From positions 1 to 5,130 of the forward strand of contig JAATGE010000131.1 of NCBI GenBank assembly GCA_015654825.1: a stretch of 5,130 nucleotides of DNA, given 5' to 3'. Of the stretch, positions 1-5,130 are shown in pieces. Both the position numbers and the translations under genes were made by a program. Numbering within the stretch: the first letter of the stretch is position 1; the number at the start of each line of letters is the position of its first letter. The notes beneath the pieces were generated by a model. That model was not told the origin of the DNA. It ran no database searches and was given only the letters and a program-made list of their open reading frames with translations. Source of the DNA: Rhodospirillales bacterium (GTDB lineage Bacteria > Pseudomonadota > Alphaproteobacteria > Acetobacterales > Acetobacteraceae).

Positions 1-2
1 CT

Positions 3-49
3 GGGGCCTACTGGCCCCGTCGTGCGCAGCACGCCTTCGGCGTGACGGG
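3..49. repeat. Cluster of intergenic inverted repeats
   Basis: Two simple hairpins lie close together: GGGGCC-tact-GGCCCC at 3-18 and CACGCC-ttc-GGCGTG at 30-44. An alternative fold pairs CCCGTC (16-21) with GACGGG (44-49) and encloses GTGC-gca-GCAC (22-32) and GCC-ttc-GGC (33-41), which together make a three-way junction. No coding frame is plausible here. The block may be the structured 3' end of a gene left of the window or an extragenic palindromic repeat. The pairings are read directly from the sequence. Their function is unknown. Confidence 0.45.
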
Positions 50-50
50 T

Positions 51-73
51 CCAGGGCAGAGCCCTGGCCTTTT
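51..73 (+). terminator. Terminator-like hairpin, + strand
   Basis: CCAGGGC (51-57), loop aga, GCCCTGG (61-67) form a perfect 7-bp GC stem, followed by cc and four T residues (70-73). Read on the + strand this resembles a short intrinsic terminator for a gene left of the window. On the minus strand no T run follows, so it is a poor terminator for the ferritin gene. The T tract is short, so it could also be only a repeat-type palindrome. Confidence 0.45.
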
Positions 74-80
74 CGAACGT

Positions 81-121
81 GTTAGCGCGAGAACAGTACA
101 TCCCCGCCGCGCACCGCTAAC
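81..121. repeat. Inverted repeat downstream of the ferritin gene
   Basis: GTTAGCG (81-87) and CGCTAAC (115-121) are perfect 7-base inverted copies separated by 27 bases. They lie 30 bases beyond the ferritin stop codon, so they could fold in the 3' untranslated region of that mRNA. No T run follows on either strand, so this is not a standard intrinsic terminator. The pairing could be chance. Confidence 0.3.
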
Positions 122-150
122 CCAGGCGGCTCCACGCCGTCGCAGCCCCG

Positions 151-738
151 CTACTTGGCCGGAAGCATCGGCCGCCCCTCGTGCGCCACCAGAAGGTCGT
201 GCATATCGTCCGCATGTTCTTCCTCAACCCGCAGAATGCCCTCGAGCATCGTTCGCGTCGCCGGATCGTCGTCCCCGAAATAGCGGATCAGCTCGCGATA
301 ATGGTCCACCGCAATGCGCTCCGCGATCAGGTTCTCCTTGATCATGTCGACAAGGTTCTCCCCCTCGACATATTGCGAGGCGGATCGCATCGCCAATCCC
401 TCCGGGTTGAAGTTCGGTGTGCCGCCAAGCTGGTTGATACGCTCGGCGACTTCCATCATGTGCTGGCGCTCTTCCTTGGCATGTTCCGCGAACTCCTGCT
501 TCACGCTGTCGCTGGAAATGCCCGAGGCTGCGATCGAATGCATTGTGTAGCGCAGCACGCACACGATTTCGGTAGCCAGCACGGACTGCAGGATCTCGAT
601 CGCCTGCTTCACGTCGCCCTTGTAGGTCGATGTCACGACGCCGCCATCCAGATTCTTGCGCGCGCGTTCGCGCAACGTTTTCACATCTGTCAGGAAAGGC
701 TGCGGGCGCTTGGTCTCGGTCTCGGTTTTTGTGCTCAT
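151..738 (-). CDS. Bacterioferritin-like ferritin-domain protein
   Basis: A 195-residue cytosolic four-helix ferritin-like protein, expected to oxidise Fe(II) and store iron or detoxify peroxide in an oligomeric shell. The di-iron ligands follow the bacterioferritin pattern: E57, E90-x2-H93, E140 and E172-x2-H175. E57 to E90 is 33 residues, as in classical bacterioferritin. The B-C crossover is about seven residues longer. The haem-ligand Met that follows the first ExxH glutamate in classical bacterioferritin is Arg91 here, so haem binding by that route is unlikely. About 40 residues precede helix A, longer than classical bacterioferritin (about 158 residues in total). The start at 738 is chosen because AGGAGG lies five bases upstream. 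An in-frame extension to 873 has no family resemblance and would place that Shine-Dalgarno inside the gene. The gene is transcribed divergently from pqiA. I assign the superfamily with confidence, but not a specific gene name. Confidence 0.9.
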   Translation of the reverse strand: MSTKTETETKRPQPFLTDVKTLRERARKNLDGGVVTSTYKGDVKQAIEILQSVLATEIVCVLRYTMHSIAASGISSDSVKQEFAEHAKEERQHMMEVAERINQLGGTPNFNPEGLAMRSASQYVEGENLVDMIKENLIAERIAVDHYRELIRYFGDDDPATRTMLEGILRVEEEHADDMHDLLVAHEGRPMLPAK

Positions 739-743
739 GGTGA

Positions 744-749
744 CCTCCT
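744..749 (-). promoter_or_regulatory. Ribosome binding site of the ferritin gene
   Basis: A consensus AGGAGG on the minus strand lies five bases before the ATG at 738-736. It decides the start codon over the longer in-frame alternative that begins at 873. Confidence 0.85.
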
Positions 750-1004
750 GGTCCGGGCGAGAGTGAACGCCAAACGCCGCCGCGCGCAACCAGGGCGTGC
801 GTCGGCGCCTGCAACGCGGCGTTCTCACAAGCCGCACGGAGCCATTCCGTTGCACTGCTACGATCGTATTCACCGCCCGCCGGGCTTGCCGCCGCGCCGG
901 TTCTTGTTACCCAATGCATCGAGATGCGCCGCACCATAGAATTTCAGCCCGCTCCCCGTCCCGGACCGACCCGCCGCCGCCTTGTGTGCCCGCCGGGCAC
1001 GGGC

Positions 1005-1010
1005 GGAGGG
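1005..1010 (+). promoter_or_regulatory. Ribosome binding site of pqiA
   Basis: GGAGGG lies seven bases before the ATG at 1018 and favours that start over the in-frame TTG at 982. The TTG would add a 12-residue Arg/Ala-rich stretch that does not look like PqiA. Confidence 0.75.
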
Positions 1011-1017
1011 CCAACGC

Positions 1018-2319
1018 ATGACTGAACACACCCACATCCTGCGCGGCGAGCGCGAGTGCCAGTATTGCGGCCTGTTCCAGCACGTGCCGCCGCTCGCGGC
1101 CGGCGAAAGCGCCTGCTGCGCCCGCTGCGGCGCCACGCTGCGGCACGGCACCAGGGACACGCTGGCCCGCGCTCTACCCTGTGCCGTCGGTGCGATAGTC
1201 CTGTTCATCCTGGCGTTGCAGCTCCCGTTCCTGGATGTGCGGGCGATCGGCCACACCTACCGGGCGACCGTCTTTACTGGCCCCGAGGCACTCGATCGGC
1301 GCGGCATGTGGGGCATCAGCCTGGTCGTGCTGGTCACGCTCGTGGCAATGCCGGCGCTGCAGCTGTTTCTGCTCGTTACCGTCCTGTGGGGCCTGCGGCT
1401 GAAAAACCCGCCGCGCGGCCTGCCGTTCCTGTTCGGCCTCGTCGAGCGCATCCGCCCCTGGTCGATGACCGAAGTGTTCCTGCTCGGCGTGTTCGTCGCC
1501 TACTCCAGGCTGAAGGTCATCGCCGAAGTCGATGTCGGGCCGGCGCTTTACGCTCTCGGTGGCGTTATGATGTGCCTGGTCGCGGCCGACGTGGAACTGG
1601 ACCACGAGGCGGTGTGGGAAGCGCTGGAGGCGCGTGGCCTCGTGCATGTGCGTGAGCCACCCGAAGCGCACCGTCGCATCGGCTGCGATTGTTGCCGCCT
1701 GGTACTGCTGGCGCCCTCCGGCTGGCCGTGCCCGCGCTGCGGCCGCCGCCTGCGCCAACGCAAGCGGCAAAGCCTGGTGCGCACCTGGGCATTGCTCGCG
1801 GCCGCCATTACGCTCTATTTGCCGGCCAATTTCCTGCCCATCATCGACGTCATCCGCTTCGGCCAGGGGGAGCCCAACACGATCTGGCACGGCGTCGTGG
1901 AACTGGCCGAGGCAAACATGTGGCCGCTGGCGATCCTGGTGTTCCTCGCCAGCCTGACGGTGCCGCTCATGAAGCTCGCGGGTCTCACCGGCATGCTGCT
2001 GATGACGCATGACAGCAGCCCCCTCTGGCTGCGTCCGCGCACCGCGCTCTACCGCGTTGTAGAAACGATCGGCCGCTGGTCCATGATCGACGTGTTCATG
2101 CTGACGGTGCTCGTGGCCCTCGTGCATATGGGGTTCGTGGCGACGGTGCGGCCCGGCCCCGGCGCCGTCGCGTTCGCGGCCGTGGTCGTGCTGACCATGT
2201 TCGCCTCCGCGTGCTTCGATCCGCGGCTGATGTGGGATGCGGCGTTGCAACACGGCCATGCCGAAGCCCGGCCCGAGCCGGCGCCGCCGCAGGCCGTCGC
2301 GCTGCCGCAACCGTCATGA
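1018..2319 (+). CDS. pqiA: PqiA family inner-membrane protein
   Basis: A 433-residue polytopic inner-membrane partner of the MCE protein PqiB in envelope lipid transport (PqiA/LetA family). It has the family's two-fold repeat. Each half carries a cytosolic zinc ribbon (C14, C17, C34, C37, then C223, C226, C238, C241) followed by about four membrane segments (roughly 51-73, 99-125, 150-168, 174-190, then 257-276, 302-328, 352-375, 384-402). The halves share matching motifs: LPFLDV (69-74) with LPIIDV (273-278), and PWSM (147-150) with RWSM (353-356). All eight zinc-ligand cysteines are present, with extra cysteines at 33 and 225. The last 25 residues are Pro/Ala-rich and probably disordered. 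The gene is first in the operon, and its TGA overlaps the pqiB ATG. Despite the name (paraquat-inducible), no SoxS-type site is recognisable upstream. The family call is firm, but the transported substrate is not evident. Confidence 0.93.
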   Translation: MTEHTHILRGERECQYCGLFQHVPPLAAGESACCARCGATLRHGTRDTLARALPCAVGAIVLFILALQLPFLDVRAIGHTYRATVFTGPEALDRRGMWGISLVVLVTLVAMPALQLFLLVTVLWGLRLKNPPRGLPFLFGLVERIRPWSMTEVFLLGVFVAYSRLKVIAEVDVGPALYALGGVMMCLVAADVELDHEAVWEALEARGLVHVREPPEAHRRIGCDCCRLVLLAPSGWPCPRCGRRLRQRKRQSLVRTWALLAAAITLYLPANFLPIIDVIRFGQGEPNTIWHGVVELAEANMWPLAILVFLASLTVPLMKLAGLTGMLLMTHDSSPLWLRPRTALYRVVETIGRWSMIDVFMLTVLVALVHMGFVATVRPGPGAVAFAAVVVLTMFASACFDPRLMWDAALQHGHAEARPEPAPPQAVALPQPS

Positions 2320-4001
2320 CCGGGCCGGGCGAATTGCCGAAGATCGCCGAGGCGGTGCTGCGCCGCCGGCGCTTCAACCTGATCTGGCTCGTCCCGATCA
2401 CCGCCGCCGGTATCAGCCTCTATCTGGCGGTGAACTTCCTGTCCGACCGCGGCCCGCTGATTACCATTGGCTTCGATACCGCGGACGGCATCGTCGCGCA
2501 GCAGACCGAGGTGAAGCACCGCGCGGTCACCCTCGGCATGGTCGAGAATGTCCACCTCTCGAAGGACCTGAAGCGCGTCGTCGTGCATGTGCGCATGCAG
2601 CGGGAGGCGCTGCCGCTGCTGACCGATCACGCGCATTTCTGGGTGGTGCGGCCGCGCCTGACACCGGGCAACATTTCCGGCCTGGAGACGCTGGTCTCCG
2701 GCGCGTATATCGAAGTCGATCCGGGCGACGCCGGCGGCACACCGACCGACGATTTCACCGGCCTCGAGGATCCGCCGGGCGTGCGCTCGGACGAGCCCGG
2801 CACCACATTCTGGGTGCGCGCGCCGCGCCTGGGTTCGATCGGCCCCGGCACCCCGGTATTCTATCGTGACGTGACGGTCGGCGAAGTCCTGAACTACGAC
2901 ATCGGCGACGGGTCGGGCCCGGTGCGCATCCGTGTGTTCGTGCGCAAGCCATTCGACCGTTTCGTGCACGATGCGACGCATTTCTGGAACGCGTCGGGCG
3001 TTTCGCTGAGCCTCGGCGCGCAGGGCATCCATCTCGAGTTCGAATCGCTGCAGGCCCTGCTGTCCGGCGGCGTCGCGTTCGAAACACCGCGTTCGATGGC
3101 AACCTCGCCGCGCAGCGCCGCCGACCATGAATTCAAATTGTACGCCACCGAGGCCGATGCCGACTCCGCCGGCCTCGCCGACAACATTCCGCTGGTAACC
3201 TACTTCGACAGCTCCGTTTCGGGCCTCGCCCGCGGCTCGCCGGTCGAGGTATTCGGCCTGCAGATCGGTGCCGTCACCGATGTGCGCCTGATGCTCGATG
3301 CCACGACCGGCCGCATGCGTGCGCGTGTCGCGTTCGACCTGCAGCCCGAGCGGGTTTTCGCCGAAGCGCATGTCAGCCTCAGGACTGCCCCCGCGGAAGC
3401 GGTGGCGGCCCTGGTCGGGCAGGGCATGCGCGCGGTGCTCGAAAGCAGCAACTTCATCACCGGCCAGAAGGCGATAGCGTTGCAATATGTGCCCGGCACC
3501 GCGGGCCCGCTGGGGCGCGAAGGCGATATGCTCGTGGTGCCGAGCCAGGGCGGCGGCCTCGACAACATCACCGCCTCGATCAGCGACATCGCGACCAAGC
3601 TCGACAAGATACCATTCGACGAAATCGGCCACGATCTCGCGAACACCCTGAAATCGGTGGACCGCACGGTCAGTGGGCCGGATGTGCAGAACGCGCTGCG
3701 CAAGCTGTCGCAGACCCTGACGGACATTTCGGGCCTGGCACGCCACGCCGACGAAGGCCTGGCGCCGGCGCTGAAACGTCTGCCGCAATTATCGGCGGAT
3801 CTGCAGCAGGCCCTCGCACGTGCCAACACCCTGCTCGGCGAAGGCGGCGTCGGCGCCAATTCGGATATGCAACGCAGCCTTTCGCGTCTGCTCGATCAGG
3901 TCAACGACGCCGCGCGCAGCATCCGCCTGCTGGCCGATTTTCTCGATCGGCATCCGGAAGCACTGATCCGCGGCCGCGCCGGGGGGGCAGGGGAACCATG
4001 A
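2316..4001 (+). CDS. pqiB: PqiB, triple-MCE-domain lipid transport protein
   Basis: A 561-residue periplasmic MCE protein anchored in the inner membrane. Known homologues form hexamers whose stacked rings and helical needle make a hydrophobic channel toward the outer membrane. A short cytosolic N-terminus with RRRR (16-19) precedes one membrane helix (about 21-42). Three MCE domains follow (about 46-137, 161-255 and 289-392), then a long helical, heptad-rich tail (about 413-545). The end carries RHPEALIRG (545-553), which resembles the usual PqiB C-terminus. Three MCE domains plus a long helical tail, and a length near E. coli PqiB (546 residues), argue for PqiB rather than the longer seven-domain LetB/YebT. 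The start is the ATG at 2316, overlapping the pqiA stop as ATGA. There is no clear Shine-Dalgarno, so translation is probably coupled. An in-frame ATG at 2211 lies inside pqiA and is rejected. A G7 tract occurs near the 3' end (3981-3987). Confidence 0.95.
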   Translation: MTGPGELPKIAEAVLRRRRFNLIWLVPITAAGISLYLAVNFLSDRGPLITIGFDTADGIVAQQTEVKHRAVTLGMVENVHLSKDLKRVVVHVRMQREALPLLTDHAHFWVVRPRLTPGNISGLETLVSGAYIEVDPGDAGGTPTDDFTGLEDPPGVRSDEPGTTFWVRAPRLGSIGPGTPVFYRDVTVGEVLNYDIGDGSGPVRIRVFVRKPFDRFVHDATHFWNASGVSLSLGAQGIHLEFESLQALLSGGVAFETPRSMATSPRSAADHEFKLYATEADADSAGLADNIPLVTYFDSSVSGLARGSPVEVFGLQIGAVTDVRLMLDATTGRMRARVAFDLQPERVFAEAHVSLRTAPAEAVAALVGQGMRAVLESSNFITGQKAIALQYVPGTAGPLGREGDMLVVPSQGGGLDNITASISDIATKLDKIPFDEIGHDLANTLKSVDRTVSGPDVQNALRKLSQTLTDISGLARHADEGLAPALKRLPQLSADLQQALARANTLLGEGGVGANSDMQRSLSRLLDQVNDAARSIRLLADFLDRHPEALIRGRAGGAGEP

Positions 4002-4576
4002 GGCGCTCGCAGGGAGTTTCGTTCGGCCTGTTGCTGCTGCTGGCAAGTTGCCGCTCGCCCGATCCGCAGATTTTCACGCTGCAACCGGTTCCGGGCGCAA
4101 CGATCGCAACGCCGCCGGTGGTTGTCGAAGTGCGGCGCCCCGGCCTCGCCGGCTACCTCGACCGTTCCAGCATCGTCGTCAAAAACGCCGACTACCGCAT
4201 CGACGTGAATAGCGGCACGCGCTGGGCGGAGCCGCTCGGCGACATGATCGGCCGCGTGCTGGCCCAAGACGTATCGCAGCGCCTGCCCGGCAGCAGCGTC
4301 TTCGCGGAGAGTGGCGGCATCAGCACCCAGGCCGACCTGCGCGTAGACCTCGACGTACAACGTTTCGATCGCGCCGGCGATGGCGTCGTGCGCCTGGACG
4401 GTGAAATGGCCATCGAGACCGCGAGCGGCCACCGCAGGATCAGCGCCCGCCCGATCGCCCTGCAGTTGCGCGCGCCAGGCGACGACGCCACCGCCCTGGC
4501 CGCCGCCATGAGCACCCTGCTATCCCAGGCAGCCGATCAACTGGCGCAGGACATAGCGCTGCGGGGAACCAAATGA
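3998..4576 (+). CDS. pqiC: PqiC, outer-membrane lipoprotein of the Pqi system
   Basis: A 192-residue lipoprotein of the PqiC / ABC-transport auxiliary (DUF330) family. In the known system it sits in the outer membrane and docks with the PqiB needle. The signal peptide has Arg2-Arg3, a leucine-rich core (L11-L15) and the lipobox L-A-S-C18. The residue after Cys18 is Arg, not Asp, so no inner-membrane retention signal is seen. The mature part has the family's central region around YLDRSSIVV (53-61) and RWAEPL (75-80). The start ATG overlaps the pqiB TGA as ATGA. AGGGGA (3989-3994) lies three bases upstream, rather close. It is the last gene of the operon. Its final codons overlap a repeat that forms part of the downstream hairpin block. 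Confidence 0.92.
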   Translation: MRRSQGVSFGLLLLLASCRSPDPQIFTLQPVPGATIATPPVVVEVRRPGLAGYLDRSSIVVKNADYRIDVNSGTRWAEPLGDMIGRVLAQDVSQRLPGSSVFAESGGISTQADLRVDLDVQRFDRAGDGVVRLDGEMAIETASGHRRISARPIALQLRAPGDDATALAAAMSTLLSQAADQLAQDIALRGTK

Positions 4577-4614
4577 ACCAAAGTTCTTTGGTTCTTTCTT
4601 TCAAGAAAGAACTT
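4566..4614 (+). repeat. Interleaved repeats forming alternative hairpins
   Basis: GAACCAAA occurs twice (4566-4573 and 4575-4582), flanking the T of the pqiC stop codon. Its inverse TTTGGTTC occurs once (4587-4594). GTTCTTT occurs twice (4583-4589 and 4591-4597) and its inverse AAAGAAC once (4606-4612). Three hairpins can form: 4575-4583 with 4586-4594 (9 bp, 2-base loop), 4591-4600 with 4603-4612 (10 bp), and the alternative 4581-4589 with 4606-4614 (9 bp). The first and second overlap by four bases (4591-4594), so their full forms compete. The third excludes both. The base pairing is certain. A regulatory use is only a possibility. Confidence 0.7.
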
Positions 4615-4620
4615 CTTTTT
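4591..4620 (+). terminator. Intrinsic terminator of the pqiABC operon
   Basis: GTTCTTTCTT (4591-4600), loop tc and AAGAAAGAAC (4603-4612) make a perfect 10-bp stem, followed by TTCTTTTT (4613-4620). It starts 14 bases after the pqiC stop. The stem is AT-rich compared with its surroundings, but the stem plus T tract is a clear rho-independent pattern on the + strand. An A8 run (4622-4629) just beyond is a T8 run on the minus strand and could help stop transcription arriving from tRNA-Phe, although only a weak stem precedes it there. Confidence 0.82.
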
Positions 4621-4664
4621 GAAAAAAAAGGCGGATTCAAGTTCCGGAGCGAACGCACAGTAAA

Positions 4665-4740
4665 TGGTGCCCAGGGACGGAATCGAACCATCGACACTGC
4701 GATTTTCAGTCGCATGCTCTACCAACTGAGCTACCTGGGC
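4665..4740 (-). tRNA. tRNA-Phe (anticodon GAA)
   Basis: A 76-base tRNA with the 3' CCA encoded. The acceptor stem GCCCAGG pairs with CCTGGGC. The D stem is GCTC/GAGC with loop AGTTGGTA. The anticodon stem TGCGA/TCGCA encloses loop CTGAAAA, with GAA at window positions 4707-4705. The T stem GATGG/CCGTC (one G-U pair) encloses TTCGATT. The discriminator is A. All invariant features are present, so the gene looks functional. It reads Phe codons TTC and TTT. It lies 61 bases downstream of yacG in the same direction and is convergent with pqiC. Confidence 0.97.
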
Positions 4741-4756
4741 GCCGTTGGAGGCGGGA

Positions 4757-4785
4757 CGCTTAGCCCAGCCCTCCCGCCATATCAA
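4757..4785 (-). promoter_or_regulatory. Candidate tRNA-Phe promoter
   Basis: On the minus strand, TTGATA (4785-4780, five of six matches to TTGACA) is followed after 17 bases by TAAGCG (4762-4757). TAAGCG is a weak -10 match that keeps only the leading TA. Transcription would start near 4750, about 10 bases before the mature tRNA. The stretch after the -10 is GC-rich (TCCCGCC), a feature known for stringently controlled stable-RNA promoters. The weak -10 keeps this tentative. The tRNA may instead be co-transcribed with yacG. Confidence 0.35.
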
Positions 4786-4801
4786 GCGCGTCCCCGCACC
4801 C

Positions 4802-4969
4802 TTAGCTCTCGTCGTCCGCGGCCTCGTCGTCATCGCTCTCGCTCCCCGGCACCACGTACTGGCCGGTAATCCACCGCCCCAGATCGACGTCCGCGCAGCG
4901 CCGCGAGCAGAACGGCCGGAACTCCGGCACGGTCGTCCGGTGGCAAATGGGGCAGGTGGGCTCAGGCAT
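4802..4969 (-). CDS. yacG: YacG, zinc-binding DNA gyrase inhibitor family
   Basis: A 55-residue zinc protein. In E. coli, YacG binds GyrB and inhibits DNA gyrase. The four zinc ligands are C6-x2-C9 (CPIC) and C21-x3-C25 (within FCSRRC). The family signature continues as DLGRW (29-33). The tail from about residue 43 is strongly acidic (seven Asp or Glu within SESDDDEAADDES), as is common in this family. The start ATG overlaps the end of the upstream gene by 8 bases (ATGCCTGA), and GAGGA (4979-4975) lies five bases before it. The length is normal for the family (about 55-65 residues). The overlap implies co-transcription and translational coupling with the RNase-like gene. Confidence 0.93.
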   Translation of the reverse strand: MPEPTCPICHRTTVPEFRPFCSRRCADVDLGRWITGQYVVPGSESDDDEAADDES

Positions 4970-5130
4970 CGCTATCCTCGATCAGGCAGGTAACGCCGGG
5001 CAGCGCGGGCTCGCTGCGCAGCACCAGCTTGTGCGTCGTCACATGGGCAATGTCCGCCAGGGCGCCGGGATCCGCCTGTAGTGCGGCGATCACCGCCGGC
5101 GGCGCGCGCAGCACCAGGCGCCGGGATGGC
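4962..5130 (-). CDS. C-terminus of a ribonuclease E/G family protein (partial)
   Basis: The last 55 residues of a protein that enters from the right edge. The first full codon starts at 5129 and the TGA ends at 4962. The visible part reads as an LVLRAPPAVIAAL segment followed by an ADPGALADI helix and a KLVLRSEPALP strand. This resembles the C-terminal end of the short alphaproteobacterial RNase E/G proteins (single-strand endonucleases of RNA processing and decay), in which a P-x-V-x-x-x-L helix precedes a short strand with a Pro. The link with yacG immediately downstream supports this, because the two genes are often adjacent in alphaproteobacteria. No catalytic region lies inside the window, so the call rests on weak tail similarity plus context. 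Confidence 0.6.
   Translation of the reverse strand, partial: PSRRLVLRAPPAVIAALQADPGALADIAHVTTHKLVLRSEPALPGVTCLIEDSDA

Larger units (their letters stand above)
739..1017. promoter_or_regulatory. Divergent spacer with several palindromes
   Basis: This 279-base region separates the ferritin and pqiA start codons and must hold the promoters for both directions. Visible inverted repeats are ACGGA-n5-TCCGT (836-850), the perfect 10-base palindrome TACGATCGTA (859-868), GCCCG-c-CGGGC (875-885) and GCATC-ga-GATGC (916-927). A TAGAAT hexamer (937-942) could be a -10 element for pqiA, but no good -35 sits at the right distance. I see no obvious Fur or Irr box. The regulatory role is inferred from position only. 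Confidence 0.4.

Noticed and set aside
42..341. 99-codon open frame at the left edge (+)
   Set aside because: Pro/Arg/Ser-rich composition typical of GC-rich non-coding frames. It starts inside the hairpin cluster and overlaps the ferritin gene.
181..939. Long open frame on the + strand opposite the ferritin gene
   Set aside because: It is the antisense shadow of a clear ferritin-family gene that has a consensus ribosome binding site. The translation is His/Arg/Ala-rich with no family pattern and no Shine-Dalgarno.
937..942. TAGAAT as the pqiA -10 element
   Set aside because: It matches five of six bases of TATAAT, but no hexamer resembling TTGACA lies 16-18 bases upstream, so I do not call a promoter. 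It is mentioned only within the spacer entry.
982..1017. Upstream TTG start for pqiA
   Set aside because: The ATG at 1018 has GGAGGG at good spacing. The extra 12 residues are Arg/Ala-rich and sit over the Shine-Dalgarno.
2049..3788. 579-codon open frame on the minus strand across pqiA and pqiB
   Set aside because: High GC content leaves few stop codons on the opposite strand. The product is rich in Arg, Gly, Ala and His without domains, while the + strand encodes unmistakable PqiA and PqiB.
4566..4614. CRISPR-like or transposon-end repeats near the pqiC stop
   Set aside because: The repeats are 7-10 bases long, overlap each other and are better explained as terminator hairpins. There are no spacers, transposase or target duplications.
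4537..4833. Open frame on the minus strand running through the tRNA
   Set aside because: It reads through tRNA-Phe and the pqi terminator. Frames across tRNA genes commonly give such spurious peptides.

Overview
The window is GC-rich, compactly coded DNA from a Gram-negative bacterium, shown by an outer-membrane lipoprotein and a trans-envelope MCE system. The order at the right end (an RNase E/G-like C-terminus, then yacG, then tRNA-Phe) and the wording of the tRNA-Phe fit an alphaproteobacterium, possibly Rhodospirillales or Acetobacteraceae. That placement is inferred from remembered gene order and was not searched. No mobile element, CRISPR array or rRNA is visible.

Layout. Positions 1-150 are non-coding and dense in inverted repeats, including a terminator-like hairpin at 51-73 on the + strand. 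A bacterioferritin-like ferritin gene runs leftward (738-151, minus). A divergent spacer (739-1017) holds several short palindromes. A three-gene operon, pqiA-pqiB-pqiC (1018-4576, plus), follows, and both junctions are ATGA stop/start overlaps. It ends in an AT-rich block of interleaved repeats that contains a strong intrinsic terminator (4591-4620). From the right, on the minus strand, come the C-terminus of an RNase E/G-family protein (cut by the window edge), yacG overlapping it by 8 nt, and tRNA-Phe(GAA) at 4740-4665. The minus-strand group is convergent with pqiABC.

How the genes work together. PqiA is the inner-membrane protein with two zinc ribbons, PqiB is the membrane-anchored triple-MCE protein with a long helical C-terminus, and PqiC is the outer-membrane lipoprotein. 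Together they should form a conduit for lipids or other hydrophobic molecules between the two membranes. The divergent ferritin stores or detoxifies iron. A shared envelope or oxidative-stress logic is possible, but nothing in the sequence proves it. The right-hand cluster is housekeeping: RNA processing, a small gyrase-binding zinc protein and a tRNA.

Every gene belongs to a recognisable family, and I see no convincing undescribed system. The points most worth a second look are the interleaved repeats at the pqiC stop codon, the ferritin that lacks the usual haem-ligand methionine, and the palindromes in the divergent spacer.
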